Shown here: in pieces, positions 45,155 through 62,700 of the stretch
Position numbering within the stretch: position 1 is the stretch's first letter
Layout: every line of letters starts with the position of its first letter
Origin: Rapana venosa
Lineage: Eukaryota; Mollusca; Gastropoda; Neogastropoda; Muricidae
Reading direction: 5' to 3'
Assembly: GCA_028751875.1 (NCBI GenBank)
Contig: CM054144.1
Location: forward strand, 19,131,366 to 19,195,365
Length of the DNA stretch: 64,000 nt
The notes under the pieces: model-generated
What the model saw: the letters and a program-made list of their open reading frames with translations, nothing else
Databases searched by the model: none
Told to the model about the DNA's origin: nothing
Translations under genes and position numbers: made by a program

Positions 45155-47525
45155 CAAAATGTTCAACGACCTGGTCATTGGAGGCACCATCTTTCCTCAC
45201 AAGAAAGTCCACAAGACCACATGGACTTCCCCCGATGGCAAGACAGAAAACCAGATTGACCACATCACCATCGGGCGAAAGTGGAGAAGGAGCCTGCATG
45301 ATGTCAGGGTGAAGCGCGAAGCAGATGCAGCATCAGACCATCATCTTGTTGTTGCCATCCTCAAGACCAAGCTCAAAGCCTACATCGACCAGGCAGGAAA
45401 ACCATCACACAAGTTCAATGTGCAAAGCCTGAAGGAAAGAGAAAAAATAGAAGAATTCAGGCTCGAACTGAGGAACAACTTCAGTGTGCTTTCCCAGCTG
45501 CCAGAGGAAACAGTCGAAGAGCAATGGCAGAGTCTGCGTGAGACCTGGAAGACAACATGCCAAACAGTACTGGGAAAGAAAACAAGAAAATACAAGGAGT
45601 GGCTGACAACAAAAAGATGGGCACTGATCACCGAGAGAAAACAGCTGAAAGATCAGATCAACCGACCACAAGATCAAGAAAAGAAACAGGAACTGCAAGC
45701 ATGCTACTGGGACAAAAACCGGGCAGTAAAGAGAAATGCAAGAAGAGACAAGAGAAAATTCATTGAGGAACTGACACAGGAAGCAGAGACTGCAGCAGGC
45801 CAAAGAAATATGAAGAGACTGTACGAGATCACAAAAACTCTCTCAGGAAAAAACAACAAACCTAGCTGCCCTGTCAAAGATAAGAATGGCAATACCATTC
45901 CAGGTGAGGTGGACCAGAGAGCAAGATGGGCAGAGCACTCAAAGAAACGCTCAAGAGACCTGCACCACCCATGCCGCCTGACATCCCACCACCTACTAAA
46001 ATCCTTGGCATCAACACCGCCCTCCCCCCCCCCCCTACCAAGAATGAGATCACCAAAGCCATCAAGTCACTCATATCAGGCAAAGCAGCAGGCCCAGACG
46101 GTATACCACCTGAAGCACTGAAGGCAGACATCCAAACTTCCACTGAGATGTTATACCCACTCCTATACAATATCTGGGAGCAAGAGAGTGTACCAGAAGA
46201 CTGGAAGAAAGGCCATCTCGTAAAGCTGCCAAAGAAAGGGGACCTGTCCTCATGCAATAAATGGAGAGGAATCATGCTACTGTCTATCCCAGGGAAAGTA
46301 CTGACAAAGATCATGCTAGACAGACTGAAGACAGCACTGGACAAGACACTTCGGGATGAACAGGCAGGCTTTAGGCAAGATAGATCATGCACAAATCAAA
46401 TCGCCACAATGCGCATCATCATTGAGCAGTCCCTGGAGTGGCAGACCCCCCTATATTCAGTCTTTGTCGACTTCCAGAAGGCATTTGACAGCGTCGACAG
46501 AGATGTCATTTGGAAACGGATGCATCACTATGGCTTTCCACCAAAGTTCATCACCATCATCCAGCAGCTATATGAAGATGCCACCTGTCAAGTCATCCAT
46601 GAAGGGAAATTGACGGAACCCTTCTCCGTACAGACCGGTGTTCGTCAGGGCTGTCTGTTGTCGCCAACCATCTTCCTGTTGGTGGTTGACTGGATAATGC
46701 GGCAAGCCACAGCAGGCAGGAGAACCGGCATACAGTGGACCCTCATGAAGCAGCTGGAAGACCTGGACTTCGCAGACGACATCAGCCTTCTCTCCCACAG
46801 GCAACAAGATGCACAAGAGGAGCTTTGTCGTGTTGCTGTCGAAGCTGAAAAGACTGGCCTTCAAATCAACATCGGGAAGACGGAGATCATGAGGGTGAGC
46901 AACAAAACACATGACCCAGTGCGACTGCAGCAAGAAACCATCAAAGAAGTCACCAAGTTTATTTACCTGGGCAGTGTCGTCAGTAAAGATGGGGGAACAG
47001 ATGAAGACATCAAGTGCCGAATCAACAAAGCCCGTCACGCCTTCAACACTCTTCGGCCAATTTGGAGGTCAACAGCCCTCTCATTTCAAAACAAGATTCG
47101 GATCTACAACACCAATGTCAAATCGGTCCTACTTTATGGCTCAGAAACCTGGCGGGTAACAAAAACCAACACCCACAAACTCAGTCTTTACCAACAAATG
47201 CCTCAGGTACATCCTCAACATCAGGTGGCAGGAAGTCATATCCAACAAACAACTGTGGGACAGGGCCAGACAAACCCCAATCGAGTCCATTATTAAACAA
47301 AAGGGAAATGGGATGGATCGGCCTACACCCCGCAAGCCCAACAAATTCACCCGGGGCAGGCCCTTGCTGGAATCCCAAGGGAACGGAAAAATTTTGGGGA
47401 CCAAAGAGGGGCCGGGGAATTTGGAAAGGGGGGGGGAAAAATGGGGAGCTGAAGGGGTTTTAAAAAGAGGGGGGGGGGGGTTGGTTTTCCCAAAGGAACC
47501 CAAAAGGGATAAGTCAAGTAAACAC
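45155..47525 (+). pseudogene. RTE/SR2-like LINE (copy 2), endonuclease end plus reverse transcriptase
   Basis: It starts in the endonuclease C-terminus (TTWTSPDGKTENQIDHITIG, DHHLV near 45348), followed by a Lys-rich linker, then the RT: SGKAAGPDGIPPEAL, VFVDFQKAFDSVDRD, TGVRQGCLLSP, LDFADDISLLS, YLGSVVSKDGG. Compared with copy 1, one T is missing near 45938, which shifts the frame between linker and RT, and a C run has grown at 46025-46036. A further frame change near 47183 precedes the C-terminus. The 3' end has TAAGTCAAGTAA and stops in a CA microsatellite of array unit 1. The RT core (45,926-47,180) is intact; the element is 5'-truncated. Confidence 0.9.
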
Positions 47526-49200
47526 ATATACAAACCAACCCCCAAAACACAAAAGCACGGCGCACGCACACACACACCACACACATCTCACACACCACCT
47601 CAAAGAGAAGAGAGAGAGGAGAGAGAGAGAGAGGAAAGAGAGAGAAGGAGAGAGAGAGAGAGAGAGAGAAAAAGGAGGAGAGAAAGAAGAAGAGAGAAGG
47701 CTTGAAAGCTTTTAGACTTTTTGGTTTTGCGTCAGCAGAATGTAGATGTTTTTGACTGAGGGGTTTTGGGGGAAAAAGGTGTTTAAGTTTTATAGGTTGA
47801 AAGGTTTTTTTAAGGTTTTAAAGGGTTTTGTTTAAAAAAATTGTGAGAAAAAAATGTTGTGTTTTAATTTTTTAAATTTATAAATTATTTTTTATATTTT
47901 ATTTTTATTTTATTATATTATTATTATTTTATTATATTTAATATTTTTTATTATTTTAAAGTTTTAGTTTAAATTTTTATAAATATTATTATAAAATTTA
48001 TATTATGTTTTTTTGTTAAATTGGTATTTTTTTTGATTAAATTTAATTAAATTATTTTTTTAAAAATGTAGCGATACTTTTCTAGCTATTATCCTTATAT
48101 CATCTGTGTGTGTGTATTTGTGTTGAGAGAGAGGCGAAGGGGAAAGAGAGAGAGAGAAGCAAAAAGAGTGTGGAGAGAGAGAGGAAGAAAAAAAAAGAGA
48201 AAAACAAAAAAGAGGAGAGAGAGGAGAGGAGAGAAAAAAGGAGGAGAGAGAGAGGCTTGAAACTTTTAGACTTTTTTGGGTTTTTGCAGTCACAAAGGGT
48301 TATGATGATTTTTGACTAAAGCTTGTTTTCTGCTGCTTTTTTTAGAAAACACAAGTACACAGTTAATCCCTTATAGCAGCACACCTTAGAAGGTCGGCAT
48401 TTTTGCTAGACCAACCCTCTTTAATAGCCCTTTTCACTTTAAAAATAGTGCTAAAAAAAAAGGGTTTTGTCTGCCTATCTTCTATTACTATCTATCTATC
48501 TATCAAACTATCTAATCTACTATCTACAATCTATCAATTATCTAATCTTATCTTCTATCAAATTCTATATCTATTATCTATCTATCAATTACCATCTACA
48601 TATTATCTATCATCTCTCTCCTTTTTAAATCTATTCTTTATGAAATCCTTCTCTCTATCCATTTATCTATCCACCATCCTCAAACAACCAACTATTACCC
48701 CACTTTTGTTCTTTCGGTCTATCTACCCTTCTGTGTATCTTTCAAACCCCCCTGTCTATCTATCTATCTATCATCTATTACTTTTCTATCTATCATAAAA
48801 GTTTGCGGCTAGTTTGGGTAGCTATTTATCCTTTTCATCTGGTTTTGGTGTGTATTTGTGTGTGAGAGAGAGGCGAGAGAAAAAGAGAGAGAGAGAAGCA
48901 AGAGGGGAGGGGGTTTTAGAGGGGAAAAAGGAAAAAAGAAAGAGAAAAACAAAGAAAGAAGAGAGAGGAGGAGAGGGGGAGAGAGGAGAGAGAGGAGGGG
49001 AGAGAGAGAAAAGGAGAGAAAAGGGAAAAGAGAGGGGGGAAAAGAGAGAGAGGAGGGGAGGAAATCAGCTTGGGTTCAACTTCCGCTGCAATACAGCTGA
49101 CCCTATCAAACTAGTTTGCCCTTTAGCGGGCCAAGTGCCCCCAAATGACTCCCCTCCCCCCTTTTTCCCTCTTTTTTTCCCCTTTTCACACTTGTTGTCA
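47290..49200. other. Zone of inflated homopolymers, probably poor consensus
   Basis: From the LINE 3' end on, sequence that is normal in the other copies is replaced by runs (GGGG, AAAA, TTTT) and small indels. Examples are the LINE end against copy 1 and 48340-48470 against 51185-51320. At 47830-48060 there is almost only A and T. After about 49200 the match to the next unit is nearly perfect again. Confidence 0.65.
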
Positions 49201-49304
49201 TTCGGGCAATCTCAAAATGCCTCAAATCTCTAGGCTATGTTAAGTGATGCTGTTGGCAAACGACATGCTAAAACAGAAATTTCTGTTCTGGAGCAGACAG
49301 TCTC

Positions 49305-49670
49305 AGAGATGCGGTTTGAGAAGCACATTTTACAACACCAAAGTCTGTTTGGGGGCTGTCTCATCAATGGAGGACAACTTTATCCGATTACCTCCATATT
49401 CTTTGGCTGGTGCCTTAGGCACTTCCCTCTCTGTCTCTCTCTATCTGTGATTCTGTCTCTGTCTCTCTCACTGTCCTTCTGTCTGTCTGTCTATCTATCT
49501 GTCTGTCTGTCTGTCTCTCTCTTCTTACTTCCTTCTTCTGTTTCCATCTGTCCCTATCTGTCTCCCCATGAGTGTATCAAAGAAATGCAGCTACAGATAT
49601 ATATATTTATATATACACATATACATAAACATATATACATATATATATACATATATATATAATATATATT

Positions 49671-49720
<50 letters not shown>

Positions 49721-50472
49721 TAGAGACACAGACAGATACAAAAAAAACCAAGAGATGGTGAGAGAGAGGACAGAGACAGAGGCAGAGAAACAGAGAGAGA
49801 GGGAAAAGAGGGACAGACGACAGAGACAGAGACACAGAGGTACACACACACACACACAGACTGGCAGAAAGTGTATAGAGGTATGATGCAACAGACAGAG
49901 AGAACAAAGAGATTCAGAAATCAATCTTATCACAAAAAAGGATTGAACTTGAGTCATTTATAAATGCCGTGATTAATGTTAATCTCATTAGTCAAATAGT
50001 GCAGCCTGGGTGTCAGCCTTTTTTCTTGCTGCAGCATCCTTGTCCATCCCATGCCATGATCATTCCTCAAACACCATGACTCTTGTCGTCACAGATTATT
50101 CTGTCCAATGGCGTTACAACCACAAAGTTTCCTGGGCAAAGGGAGGTTAATGTGGAGCGATCTGGCAGCTGTGGAAGTTTGAGTTGTGGCAGACCATCTG
50201 CAAATGGAGATTTTCTGAAGGGGTTGTCTCATCAGGTGAAGACAGTTTGATTTGATTACTACATTCCCTTTGGTTTCGTTCTCATTGTGTCTGCCTGTCT
50301 GTCTGTCTATCTGCATCACTGTCGTTCTCTGTCTGTCGCACACACACACACACACACACACACATACAAACACACATACACACAAACACACACACTGTCT
50401 CTGCCTCTGTATGTCATCCTGCCTGTTTGCCTGTATGATAATATATATATATATATATATAATATATTATAT

Positions 50473-50514
<42 letters not shown>

Positions 50515-50547
50515 AGAGAGAGAGAGAGAGATATGTATATATATATA

Positions 50548-50612
<65 letters not shown>

Positions 50613-51322
50613 CTTGTTGTCTCTAGAATAAAAATCAGAATTGTGAGACACAAAAATATTCTGTCTCCTAAACATTGCATGCACACGCACATGCGTGATG
50701 ATGTGACTGAGACCTGTATGCTCCCTTTCTTGATCATGTCTGCCCTTTGAAGTGCCGCTTCCTCTTCATGGGTCCCGTGTCTTTGAAGGTGGCCACTTTC
50801 TTGCCTCTAGCACCAGCCTTGACACAACCTGTCTTTGATAGCAAAATGGACAACAATAAAAACAAAAAGAACAAACCAAAATCATTAAAACGTGTGACCC
50901 AGCCAGCATCAAAGCAGTTCCTTGAAGCCAAGTGATGTTCAAGTAGTCACTACTCAGAACGAATGTTGCAGGGTTTTATAACTCTCACACACACACACAC
51001 ACACACCTCAAAGAAAGAAGAGAGAGAGAGAGAGTAGAGAGAGATGAAGAGAGAGAGAGATGAGAGAGGAGAGAGATGAGAGAGTAGAGAGAGAGAGAGA
51101 GAGATGGGCTTGAAAGCTTTTAGACTTCGTTGGTTTTGCAGTCAGCAGAATGTATGATGCTTATGACTGAGCTTGCTTTCTGCTGCTACTTTTAGATACA
51201 CAATGGTACACAGTTAATGCTTATAGCAGCACACCTTAGAAGGTCTGCAGTTTGCTAGAGACCACCCTCTTTAATAGTCTCTTTCACGTTAACAATAGTG
51301 CTGAAAAAAATGTTGTGTCTGC

Positions 51323-51414
<92 letters not shown>

Positions 51415-51840
51415 ATCTATCTATCTATCTATCTACCTATCTATCTATCTATCTACCTATCTACATATCTATCTATCTATCTCTCTCTCTATTATCTATG
51501 TCTTTATGTATCTATCTCTCTATCCATTTATCTATCCATCCATCCATCTATCAACCAACTATTATCCATCTATGTATCTTTCTGTCTATCTATCTATCTG
51601 TGTATCTTTCTACCCATCTGTCTATCTATCTATCTATCTATTATCTCTCTATCTATCATATAGCTAGCGAGCTAGCTTGCTAGCTAGTTATCCTTATATC
51701 TATCTGTGTGTGTGTATTTGTGTGTGAGAGAGAGGCGAGAGAGAAAGAGAGAGAGAGAAGCAAGAGAGAGTGTGGGAGAGAGAGAGGAAGAAAAAGAAAG
51801 AGAAAAACAAAGAAAAAAAGAGGAGAGAGAGAGAGAGAGA

Positions 51841-51921
<81 letters not shown>

Positions 51922-52157
51922 CAGCTTGGTTCAACTTCCGCTGTCAATACAGCTGACCCTATCAGAACTAGCTGACCTTAGCTGCCAAGTGTCTCCCTAC
52001 TGACTCTCTCCCTCCCTTCTCCCTCTCTTTTCTCCTTCACACTCTGTTGTCAGTTCTGTCAATCTCAAAATGGCTCAAATCTCTAGGCTATGTTAAGTGA
52101 TGCTGTTGGCAAACGACATGCTAAAACATAAATTTCTGTTCTGGAGCAGACAGTCTC
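49305..52157 (+). repeat. Array unit 2
   Basis: 2853 bp. It is almost identical to unit 3 over their shared length (for example 49305-49600 with 52158-52450, and 50730-51230 with 53556-54110), so the two are a recent duplication or have been homogenised. Confidence 0.85.
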
Positions 52158-57299
<5,142 letters not shown>

Positions 57300-57575
57300 A
57301 GAGATGCGGTTTGAGAAACACATTTTACAACACCAAAGTGTTTTTGGGGGCTGTCTCATCAATGGAGGGCCACTTTATCTGATTACCTCCATATTCTTTG
57401 GCTGGTGCCTTAGGCACTTCCCTCTCTGTCTCTCTGTATCTGTGTTTCTGTCTCTGTCTCTGTCACTGTCCTTCTGTCTGTCTGTCTGTCTGTCTGTCTC
57501 TTCTTACTTCCTTCTTCTGTTTCCATCCGTCCTTATCTGTCTCCCCATGAGTGTATCAAATAAACGCAGGTACAG

Positions 57576-57607
<32 letters not shown>

Positions 57608-59110
57608 CATATATATATATATATATTATATACTATATATATATATATGAGAGGAAGAGAGAGAGAGGGAGAGAGATGAGAGAGAGAGAGAGAGGAGAGA
57701 GGAGAGACACACACACACACACAGACAGACATAAAACAAACAACCAATAGATGGTCAGAGAGAGAGGACAGAGACAGAGGCAGAGAGATAGAGAGAGGGG
57801 AAGAGAGAGATTCAGATGGCAAAGACAGAGAGACAGAGGTACAGACAGACAGACCGAGATAGAGAGAGAGGGAAGAGAGAGATTCAGATGGCAAAGACAG
57901 AGAGACAGAGGTACAGACACACACACACACAGACTGACAGAAAGTGTAGAGAGGGATGATGCAACAGACAGAGAGAACAAAGAGATTCAGAAAGCAATCT
58001 TATCACAAAAAAGGATCGAACTTGAGTCATTTATAAATGCCGTGATTAATGTTAATCTCATTAGTCAAATAGTGCAGCCTGGGTGTCAGCCTTTTTTCTT
58101 GCTGCAGCATCCTTATCCATGCCATGCCCTGATTATTCCTCAAACACCACAGCTCTTGTCGTCACAGATAACTCTGTCCAATGGCGTGACAACCACAACG
58201 TTTCCTGGGCAAAGGGAGGTTAATGTGGTGCGATCTGGCAGCTGTGGAGGTTTGAGTTGTGGCAGACCATCTGCAAATGAGAATTTTCTGAAAGGGGTTG
58301 TCTCATCGGGTGAAGACGGTTTGATTTGATTACAACAAACCTTTTGATTTCGTTCTCAGTGTATCTGCCTGTCTGTCTGCCTGTGTCGTTGTCTGTCTAT
58401 CACACACACACACACTAACACACACAAACACACAACACACAACACACACACAAAACACACACAACACACACGTCTTCCCTCTATTGTCTTTCTGCCGTTG
58501 CTATTAAATATATATATTTATATATATATATATATATAATATAAAATATATATATTATTTATTTTATATATTTCTTGTTTTCTTTATAATAAAATAATTG
58601 TGAGATATAAAAATATTCTGTCTTCTGAAAGTTGCGTGCACACGCATGGTGATGTGAGTGAGACATGCATTCCTCCTTGTCATTATGTCTGCCCTTTGAA
58701 GTGCCGTTTCCTCTTCCTCGGTCCCATGTCTTTGAAGGTGGCCACTTTCTTGCCTCTAGCACCAGCCTTGACACAGCCTGTCTTTGATAGCAAAGTGGAC
58801 AACAATAAGAAAAATTCCCCACATCATTAAAACAAAGCGTGGCCTAGCCAGCTTCAAAGCGATTCCTTGGAGCCAAGTGATTTTCAACCAATCACTATTC
58901 AAAACCCCTGCTGCAGCGTTTACTAACTGTAAAACAACCCAGACACGTGAAAGCTGTTACACTGTGTTGGCTTCGCAATCAGATGAATCTCTGATTGGAC
59001 TTTGATTGCTTTCTGCTTCTTTTAGACACAACCATTACACAATGTTTATAGCGTCACACCTTAGAAGGTGTGATCTTTGCAAGAGGCCACCATCTTTAAC
59101 AGCATATGCC
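57300..59110 (+). repeat. Array unit 5, incomplete and more diverged
   Basis: It starts as the other units but contains an internal 71-bp duplication near 57780-57920 (GAAGAGAGAGATTCAGATGG twice). The second half (58380-59110) is more changed and lacks the GA run. It ends after the ATAGCGTCACACCTTAGAAG landmark. Confidence 0.75.
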
Positions 59111-59510
59111 ACTTGATCGACAGCGGAGAACCAATTTTGTGTTGATGAAACCGTTTCTTTGTAAAGACTTGCTTGAAGGGAATGGTGTCGCCCAAGACTC
59201 TGGCAAGACCTGATTGAAGCCTTGGCTTGTTCTTTAGACCCAAGAAAAGGTACGGATGTCTCAGTTTCCTCCTCACATTTTTTTTTACTTCCTGAGCCTC
59301 AAGCTTTAAGGGAAACCATGTTTTTGTTAAGATTTGTAAATTTCTCTGCATGTGGGGTTGAGTCATAGTTATGCAAAACACTGACTACAGTGAAAAAATG
59401 ATGGGGTCCTGAATGTGAAGTGATCCATTACAGGTGTAAACATGTTCTTAGCAAAGTCTATCGGCTTTTTGCCATGTTTCCTACAATCAATCACCAAAGA
59501 AAAATCACAT
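59111..59510. other. Array edge, no gene seen
   Basis: Unique sequence; a 106-codon minus frame here begins inside the array unit and has no recognisable domain. Confidence 0.4.
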
Positions 59511-59524
59511 TATATGATATACCG

Positions 59525-59795
59525 TGTATGTGTGTGTGTGTGTGTTGTGTTTGTTTTGTGTTTGAAGAGAGAGAGAGAAGAGAGAGGGGGCAGAGAGAGA
59601 GAAAGAAAAGGGGGGAAAGAGAGAGAGAGAGAGAGAAAAGAGAGAGAGAGAGAGAAGAAGAGAAAGAGAGAGAGAGAGGAGGGGAGAGAGAGAGAGATGC
59701 AGAGAGACAGAGACAGAGAGAAACGAGAGAAAAAGAGACAGAAACAGACAAAGAGAGACAGACAGTGAGAGAGCGAGAGAGAGTAAAAAAAACAA
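59525..59795. repeat. (GT)n and (GA)n microsatellite
   Basis: Short GT run and then about 230 bp of GA text with AAAG and CAGA breaks. Confidence 0.9.
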
Positions 59796-59814
59796 CAACA
59801 GTTATTTATCTGGC

Positions 59815-60320
59815 CTGTTGTAACATTGACAGACTGTGTTTACTGGGGACTCAAAGAAATGAAAGGCTTTACATTTCAATGGCTTGACCATAGAAAACTC
59901 AATAGAGTTCATACATGCTCTCCCATCTCTCTCTCACACTCTCTCTCTCTCTCCTTCTTCTCCTTTTGGTTCTTTCTTGGCCCTCTCACTTTCCCCCTCT
60001 CTCTGTCCTTCTGCCTCTGTCAAACTGTTTTTAAACATATATGCTATTACTGCTGTTATAGTTTTCAATCTAGCTTGCAAACCCAAAAGAAAATCAACCC
60101 CCCAAAACAGTTCACAAACTTTGCCAGAAAAGTTTGTGCGAAACAGAAAATTCAAGACAACAAGGAAGATATATAACTATATTGCGTAATATTACTTATT
60201 ATTTTCTGAGAAAGGAAACTTTGACCCAAAAAAAAATCTTGATTAATTTGGTTTGTTTTCCTCTTTAGCAGAGTAAAATGTTCATACAAAAATAAAGAAT
60301 TGACCGTTTAGAAGTTCACG
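59815..60320. repeat. Diverged array-family segment, right flank
   Basis: 59850-59905 matches 40365-40430. The rest is AT-rich without a gene. Confidence 0.45.
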
Positions 60321-60329
60321 TTGCACGAC

Positions 60330-60358
60330 ATCTCTCTCTGTCTCTATCTCTGTCTATA

Positions 60359-60395
<37 letters not shown>

Positions 60396-61437
60396 TCTCT
60401 TCTTCTTCTTTTCTTCTTCTTCTTCTTCCTTCTTCTTCTTCTTCTCTTCTTCTTCTTCTCTTCTTCTTCTTCTTCTTCTTCATCTTCTTCTTCTTCTTTT
60501 TTCCTTCGCATTTTTTTTTCGCAATTCTCCGCAATTCTTCTTCTTCTTCTTCGCAATTTTTTACTTTCTTTTTCGCAATCTTCTTCATTCTTCTTCTTCA
60601 TTCTTTTCTTCTTCTTCTTCTTCGCAATTCTTCTTCTTCGCAATTCTTCTTTCTTCGCAATTTCTTCTTCTCTTCCCTTTTTTCTTCTTCGAATTCTTCT
60701 TCTTTCTTCTTCGCAATTTTCTTCTTCTTCATCTTCTCATCTTCTTCTTCCCCCTTTTTTCTTCTTCTTCTTTCTTCTTCTTCTTCTTCTTCTTCTTCTT
60801 CTTCTTCTTCTTCGCAATTCTTCTTCTTCTTTGCAATTTTTTCTTCTTCTTCTTCGCAATTCTTCTTCTTCTTCTTCGCAATTCTTCTTCTTTCTTCTTC
60901 TTCTTCTTCTTCTTCTTCTTCTTCTTCTTTTCTTCTTCTTCTTCTTCTTCTTCTTCTTCTTCTTCTTCTTCCTTCTTCTTTTCTTCCGCAATTCTTCTTC
61001 TTCTTCTTCTTCTTCTTCTTTTTCTTCCTTCTTCTTCTTCTTCTTTCTTCTTCTTCTTCTTCGCAATTCTTCTTCTTCTTCTTCTTCTTCTTCTTCTTCT
61101 TCTTCTTCTTCTTCTTCTTCTTCTTTTCTTCTTCTTCTCTTCTTCTTCTTCTTCTTCGCAATTCTTCTTCTTCTTCTTCTTCTTCTTCTTCTTCTTTCTT
61201 CTTTTCTCTTCTTCTTCTTCTTCTTCTTCTTCTTTTTTCCAATTCTTCTTCGCAATTCTTTCTTCCGCAATTTTTTTCTTCTTTTCTCATTCTTCTTCTT
61301 CGCAATTCTTCTTCGTCTTCGCATTTTCTTCTTTTCTTCTTCTTCTTCTTCTTCTTCTTCTTCTTCTTCTTCTTCTTCTTCTTCTTCTTCTTCTTCTTCT
61401 TCTTCTTCTTCTTCTTCTTCTTCTTCTCTTCAAGCAA
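60330..61437. repeat. About 1.05 kb (CTT)n block with CGCAATT spacers
   Basis: A GTCT run (60358-60392) is followed by CTT triplets interrupted about 20 times by CGCAATT or a close variant. On the minus strand this is a nearly pure GAA purine tract. The long Ser/Leu/Phe and Lys/Glu/Arg frames are artefacts. Confidence 0.95.
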
Positions 61438-61640
61438 GACTATAAACCGATGTCTTGTTGTGCAAAAGTATGCAGCGTTTCTTGCGTACGCATTTAAAAC
61501 CGTTCCAGCTTTTGGAACAGTAGACCATTCTGTGCTGGCGGGAACGATTGGATGACAGATTGCATTAATGTCTGTTATTTATTTATTTATTTTGTGTGTG
61601 CAAAACTGCATGTGCACGGGATCTGCACAGTATCTTCGAA
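61438..61640 (+). mobile_element. SINE-C, diverged partial copy
   Basis: It contains AAGACTATAAACCGATGTCT, GTTCCAGCTTTTGGAACAGT and ACCATTCTGTGCTGGCGGGA, in plus orientation. It lies directly after the CTT block. Confidence 0.65.
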
Positions 61641-61649
61641 ATTAAAGAA

Positions 61650-62700
<1,051 letters not shown>

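Larger units (their letters stand above)
44274..49304 (+). repeat. Array unit 1, enlarged by a LINE
   Basis: It is about 5.03 kb because of the LINE at 45155-47525. Its first part is the most diverged. Its last part (47.7-49.2 kb) has two copies of the TTTTTAGACTTTT/GTTTTTGCAGTCA landmark (47710 and 48258) and poor-looking sequence. Confidence 0.75.

Noticed and set aside
59061..59381. Minus-strand open frame of 106 codons
   Set aside because: It begins in the array unit edge, has no recognised motif and no splice or start support.
60321..61445. Open frame of 374 codons, Ser/Leu/Phe-rich, and its Lys/Glu-rich antisense partner
   Set aside because: Produced by the CTT/GAA microsatellite; no start context, splice site or non-repetitive part.
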